The notes below the pieces were generated by a model. That model was not told the DNA's origin and ran no database searches. It saw nothing but the letters and a program-made list of their open reading frames with translations. Shown here one piece after another: positions 61,650 through 64,000 of a stretch of DNA of 64,000 bases. Source of the stretch: Artocarpus heterophyllus. Lineage: Eukaryota; Streptophyta; Magnoliopsida; Rosales; Moraceae. Numbering within the stretch: position 1 is the stretch's first letter; every line of letters starts with the position of its first letter. Made by a program: the position numbers and the translations under genes. The stretch is from positions 10,358,235 to 10,422,234 of the forward strand of contig CM046345.1 of assembly GCA_025403435.1 (NCBI GenBank), written 5' to 3'.

Positions 61650-62271
61650 TGTTGATGCTTACCGCTGTCCGGTGTCGGATCAACACCCACGTGTGACTAT
61701 ACACCTTCTGACCTCCTCTTAAGCTTGCCCCTGGTCGGGAATGAGTACCTGCGAGAGTGATGATTCGGAGAAATGGGGTTAGTCAATAGACAAGGGCTCT
61801 CCGATGCTCAAGGCAAGTATTGCTCGGCAGAGGTCGGCAGCTAATGAAGTGAGAAGATGTCTCTCCTCTAAAACGTCATAAATGCATCCTATTTATAGGC
61901 CACCAGCTGGATCGGGTGTAAGATGGGTTTTACCCATTACCCAGGTGTCACATCAAAGTGTATCAAGCAATAAGTGACAAGTGTCGCGTCCATTGTCCAA
62001 TGGATTGGACTCTATCGGACGGCAGCACGTCTGCCTGGTGTTGGCCTACAAGGATGGGTAGTGACGTATTATGATGAATAGCATGGCCCAGCCCGAGCTA
62101 CTGTACATCCCCGAGGTGGCAGCCTTCTTGGGGGTGTGCCCTCAGATAAATGGAAGGCACCTCGGGAAGAAGCATAAGTCGTCGGGTCGGGCGGTAGCCT
62201 ATGTCTGCCGAACTGAGTTGCCGATCACCAAGTTAGGGTCCTCGGTGGCGGCGCCGAGCTTACCCTCAACA
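61650..62271 (-). repeat. 5' LTR of the Tat element
   Basis: 622 bp, TG...CA. Minus-strand TATA box at 61897-61890. The PBS just inside reads TTTTGGCGCTAGAAGGAGGG on the minus strand; I cannot name its tRNA. Confidence 0.95.
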
Positions 62272-62276
62272 GTGAC

Positions 62277-62531
62277 AGTATATCATTTTTACAAATTGAC
62301 AAATCTGTTACAACTATAAACTAATAGAATTAGTTATAAACTAAATTGATTATGATCTCTAACAGAATTAGTTACAACTTCCTATAACTATTACATCTTT
62401 TAATTTTGATATTTACAGATATCTTAGTCCCCCTCTTGGGCCTGTTAATGGCAATTCCTTTTTATGCCACGTGCTCAGCTGTCATCCTCCAAATTATTCC
62501 TCAAATGAGTTGTCTCAACCGCACTGTTCAC
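62277..62531 (-). other. Residual intron of the split gene, right of the insertion
   Basis: About 255 nt, AT-rich, with a repeated AGAATTAGTTAYAAC word. With 51397-51598 it would make an original intron of about 450 nt. Confidence 0.6.
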
Positions 62532-63449
62532 ATCAGCTTCAGGCTGATCAACGGCCACGATCACTCCGAGCTCGCTTTTTAAAATCTCTCCGGTTTGCAA
62601 CGTCACCGCCGGAGAATCAAACCCCTCGGGATCGATGGAGACGGCTCTAGAATTGTACAGAATCGAACCGGACGGCAGTTTCGCCGCCAACTGCTCGGGA
62701 ATCGCGCCGATGCCTTTCGCCGGGATTGTGCTGTCGCCGAGAGCGAAGCATTTGAAGACGAAATCGAATAATCGCTAAGTCGTCTTCAGCTCCTTGTTTA
62801 AGAAGATTACCGCCGAAGAACGGTCGGAAGAATCGCGACAAAATCGAATCCGAAAATCATGGTCCTTCTAAGAAGATCGATCGTCGGAACCTCATCGGCT
62901 GTCAGGATCTCTTCGTCCGGTCTGCTCAGGACGCGGAGCCTCGTCGACGCGATCAGCAGTTTGTCGAGGACGGATCCGATAGGTTCGCCAGCGACCGGAC
63001 GGAGTCGAGGAAGTGGCGGATCGGATCAGCGACGGTGTAGAACTAGCCGCCGTAGTAAACACCTAGCGCCGGAGGTCTGGGCCTTCATAATCGAGAAGCT
63101 TCCTGGCTTCGGGAGAAGCGGTGATGAAGATTTGGAACCCGCGGTCGAGGAGGAAGCCGTCGACAGCGTCGGTCCGGAGGCGTCGGAAGATTCTAGGAGG
63201 AGGAAGGGGACGTTCTCGGAGGCGAGAAGAGTCGCCGCCGCGAGGCCGGCTCGGACGACAATGACACCGGTCTTATAGAGCGGAGTCTGGGAGGAGGAGA
63301 TGAGATTGGATTGTACGGAAGCCGGTGAAGAAGATGCTTGCGGCTTGAATCTAATGCGGAAGGGTCTACGGGGTGGGGGATGGCGGACAGAGGAAGGAGA
63401 GGGAGGAGCTAAAGAAAGGAAGATTGAGTGGCTGTGTGAGTGCCGTCAT
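62532..63449 (-). pseudogene. FAD-dependent amine-oxidase/phytoene-desaturase-like gene, 5' part
   Basis: The minus strand from ATG at 63449 gives a Ser/Pro-rich, transit-peptide-like start and then, after a frame change, KTGVIVVRAGLAAATLL. This is a damaged version of the family's Rossmann FAD-binding motif (one Gly replaced by Arg, residues missing). Next come AVDGFLLDRGFQIF, HFLDSVRSLAN, VLDKLLIASTRLRVL, SRFFRPFF, LALGDSTIPAKGIGAIPEQL-like and LPSGSILYNSRAVSID ... VAVDQPEAD segments in changing frames. Several stops and at least four frame changes show it is dead. A GT donor candidate follows GAAGCTGAT at 62532. Family members are flavoenzymes, often plastidial. The exact homologue is not identified. 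Confidence 0.82.
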
Positions 63450-63773
63450 TTTTAGATTTCCTTTTGGGAGGATGGAAAGCTGTGTCCATGGTGGTTGGTT
63501 GTTGGAAATTCTTGGAATCTTGGGCTATTAACGTGGCTTTTCCGTTAGATTGGTAAGCAAGAAATGAACTGTAAGAATGTGGGTCCCGTGACACGGTGGC
63601 TTGGATCGTAATGGGCTGCAAATTGGCATAAATTGGGCTGGGCCTTAGATATGCTTATGGGCTGGGCCTTAGGGCACCGTTTCGGTCCATCTCTGCGTTT
63701 GCCACCAGTGGAGTAAAGGCGGAGCTTAAAAGTCATCTTTACAACTATACCACAAATCCAAGGTTCGGATTGA

Positions 63774-63839
63774 CTTATACTGAATATGTAGATATATCAG
63801 CTTTGGCTTATATTGAATATGTAGATATATTAGCTTTGG
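63774..63839. repeat. 33-bp tandem duplication
   Basis: CTTATAYTGAATATGTAGAT-type unit twice (63774-63806, 63807-63839) with two substitutions, followed by a partial diverged third unit. Confidence 0.9.
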
Positions 63840-63935
63840 ATTAAATTATACTAAATATATATAGGAATTGTTTATAATAAAATACTCAACCAAACAGATA
63901 TTATTCATCAATATAACATCGTTTATATATTTACG

Positions 63936-64000
63936 TAACACTCAATTTGCTTTGTGGTGATATATTAATGAATAACACTCAATTTGCTTTGCGGTGATAT
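63936..64000. repeat. 37-bp tandem repeat running off the window
   Basis: TAACACTCAATTTGCTTTG begins at 63936 and again at 63973, with one substitution in the following GTGGTGATAT. More units may lie beyond the edge. Confidence 0.85.

Larger units (their letters stand above)
51599..62271 (-). mobile_element. Ty3/gypsy retrotransposon of the Tat lineage with an antisense gene
   Basis: Two 622-bp LTRs (51599-52220, 61650-62271) begin TGTTGATGCTTACC and end CCCTCAACA, flanked by a perfect GTGAC duplication (51594-51598, 62272-62276). I count nine substitutions between the LTRs (about 1.4%). The sense genes gag, protease, RT, RNase H, second RNase H and integrase run on the minus strand. On the plus strand, between pol and the 3' LTR, lies a three-exon gene. 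The second, archaeal-type RNase H and the antisense ORF region are traits of the Tat lineage. The element lies in an intron of a decayed FAD-oxidase gene. Confidence 0.93.
63450..64000. other. Spacer at the right edge
   Basis: Upstream side of the decayed flavoenzyme gene. No gene is seen. Contains two short tandem duplications listed separately. Confidence 0.6.

Noticed and set aside
1..64000. tRNA, rRNA or CRISPR loci
   Set aside because: No cloverleaf, rRNA core sequence or spaced direct-repeat array was seen. The palindrome arrays have irregular spacing and lie inside LTR elements of a plant nuclear genome.

Overview
This is nuclear DNA from a flowering plant. The evidence is spliced genes with GT-AG introns, a 21-exon plasma-membrane proton-pump gene, plant-type Ty3/gypsy and Ty1/copia elements, AT-rich spacers and many small inverted-repeat elements. 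The species cannot be named from the sequence. About half of the window is transposable elements, and most of the rest is AT-rich spacer.

Layout. (1) 0.3-1.2 kb: last exon of a decayed NRT1/PTR-family (NPF) transporter, plus strand. (2) 2.0-7.5 kb: an apparently intact P-type H+-ATPase gene, minus strand (956 aa), with a GC-AG intron and a short upstream ORF in a CT-rich leader. (3) 7.6-23.3 kb: a gene desert with small and long-TIR DNA transposons, microsatellites and one GC-rich island. (4) 23.3-32.4 kb: a complete, apparently intact Tekay/Del-type chromovirus, minus strand, with 2.1-kb LTRs, a perfect 5-bp target duplication and a 1530-aa gag-pol ORF. Its LTRs carry an array of short GC-rich palindromes. 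(5) 34.6-41.1 kb: a decayed Ty1/copia element. 41.4-45.1 kb: a non-coding LTR element (LARD/TRIM-like) carrying the same kind of palindrome. Both sit in an older degenerate repeat. (6) 46.7-49.8 kb: a two-exon type II DnaJ (HSP40) gene, minus strand. (7) 50.9-63.4 kb: a decayed FAD-dependent amine-oxidase/phytoene-desaturase-like gene, minus strand. It is split in two because a 10.7-kb Tat-lineage Ty3/gypsy element (51599-62271, target duplication GTGAC) sits in its intron.

The most interesting unit is inside the Tat element. Its sense gag-pol (minus strand, dual RNase H) is broken by at least seven frameshifts or stops. On the opposite strand, between pol and the 3' LTR, lies what reads as a complete three-exon gene. 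It has a G-box palindrome, a TATA box, an AUG-UAA minimal upstream ORF, two short introns whose removal joins three open frames, and an AATAAA signal. The predicted protein is 797 aa: a plant gypsy-type 'putative transposon' domain, a basic NLS-like stretch, a long coiled coil and an acidic tail. Extra antisense ORFs are known in Tat-lineage elements. The spliced architecture, the self-contained promoter and the intactness beside a broken pol are what deserve follow-up.

The second non-obvious signal is a quasi-palindrome, TCGGCCTGCCGA (TCGGCAGGCCGA on the other strand). It occurs 7-8 times in each chromovirus LTR and, in diverged form, in the LTR and internal region of the unrelated LARD-like element.
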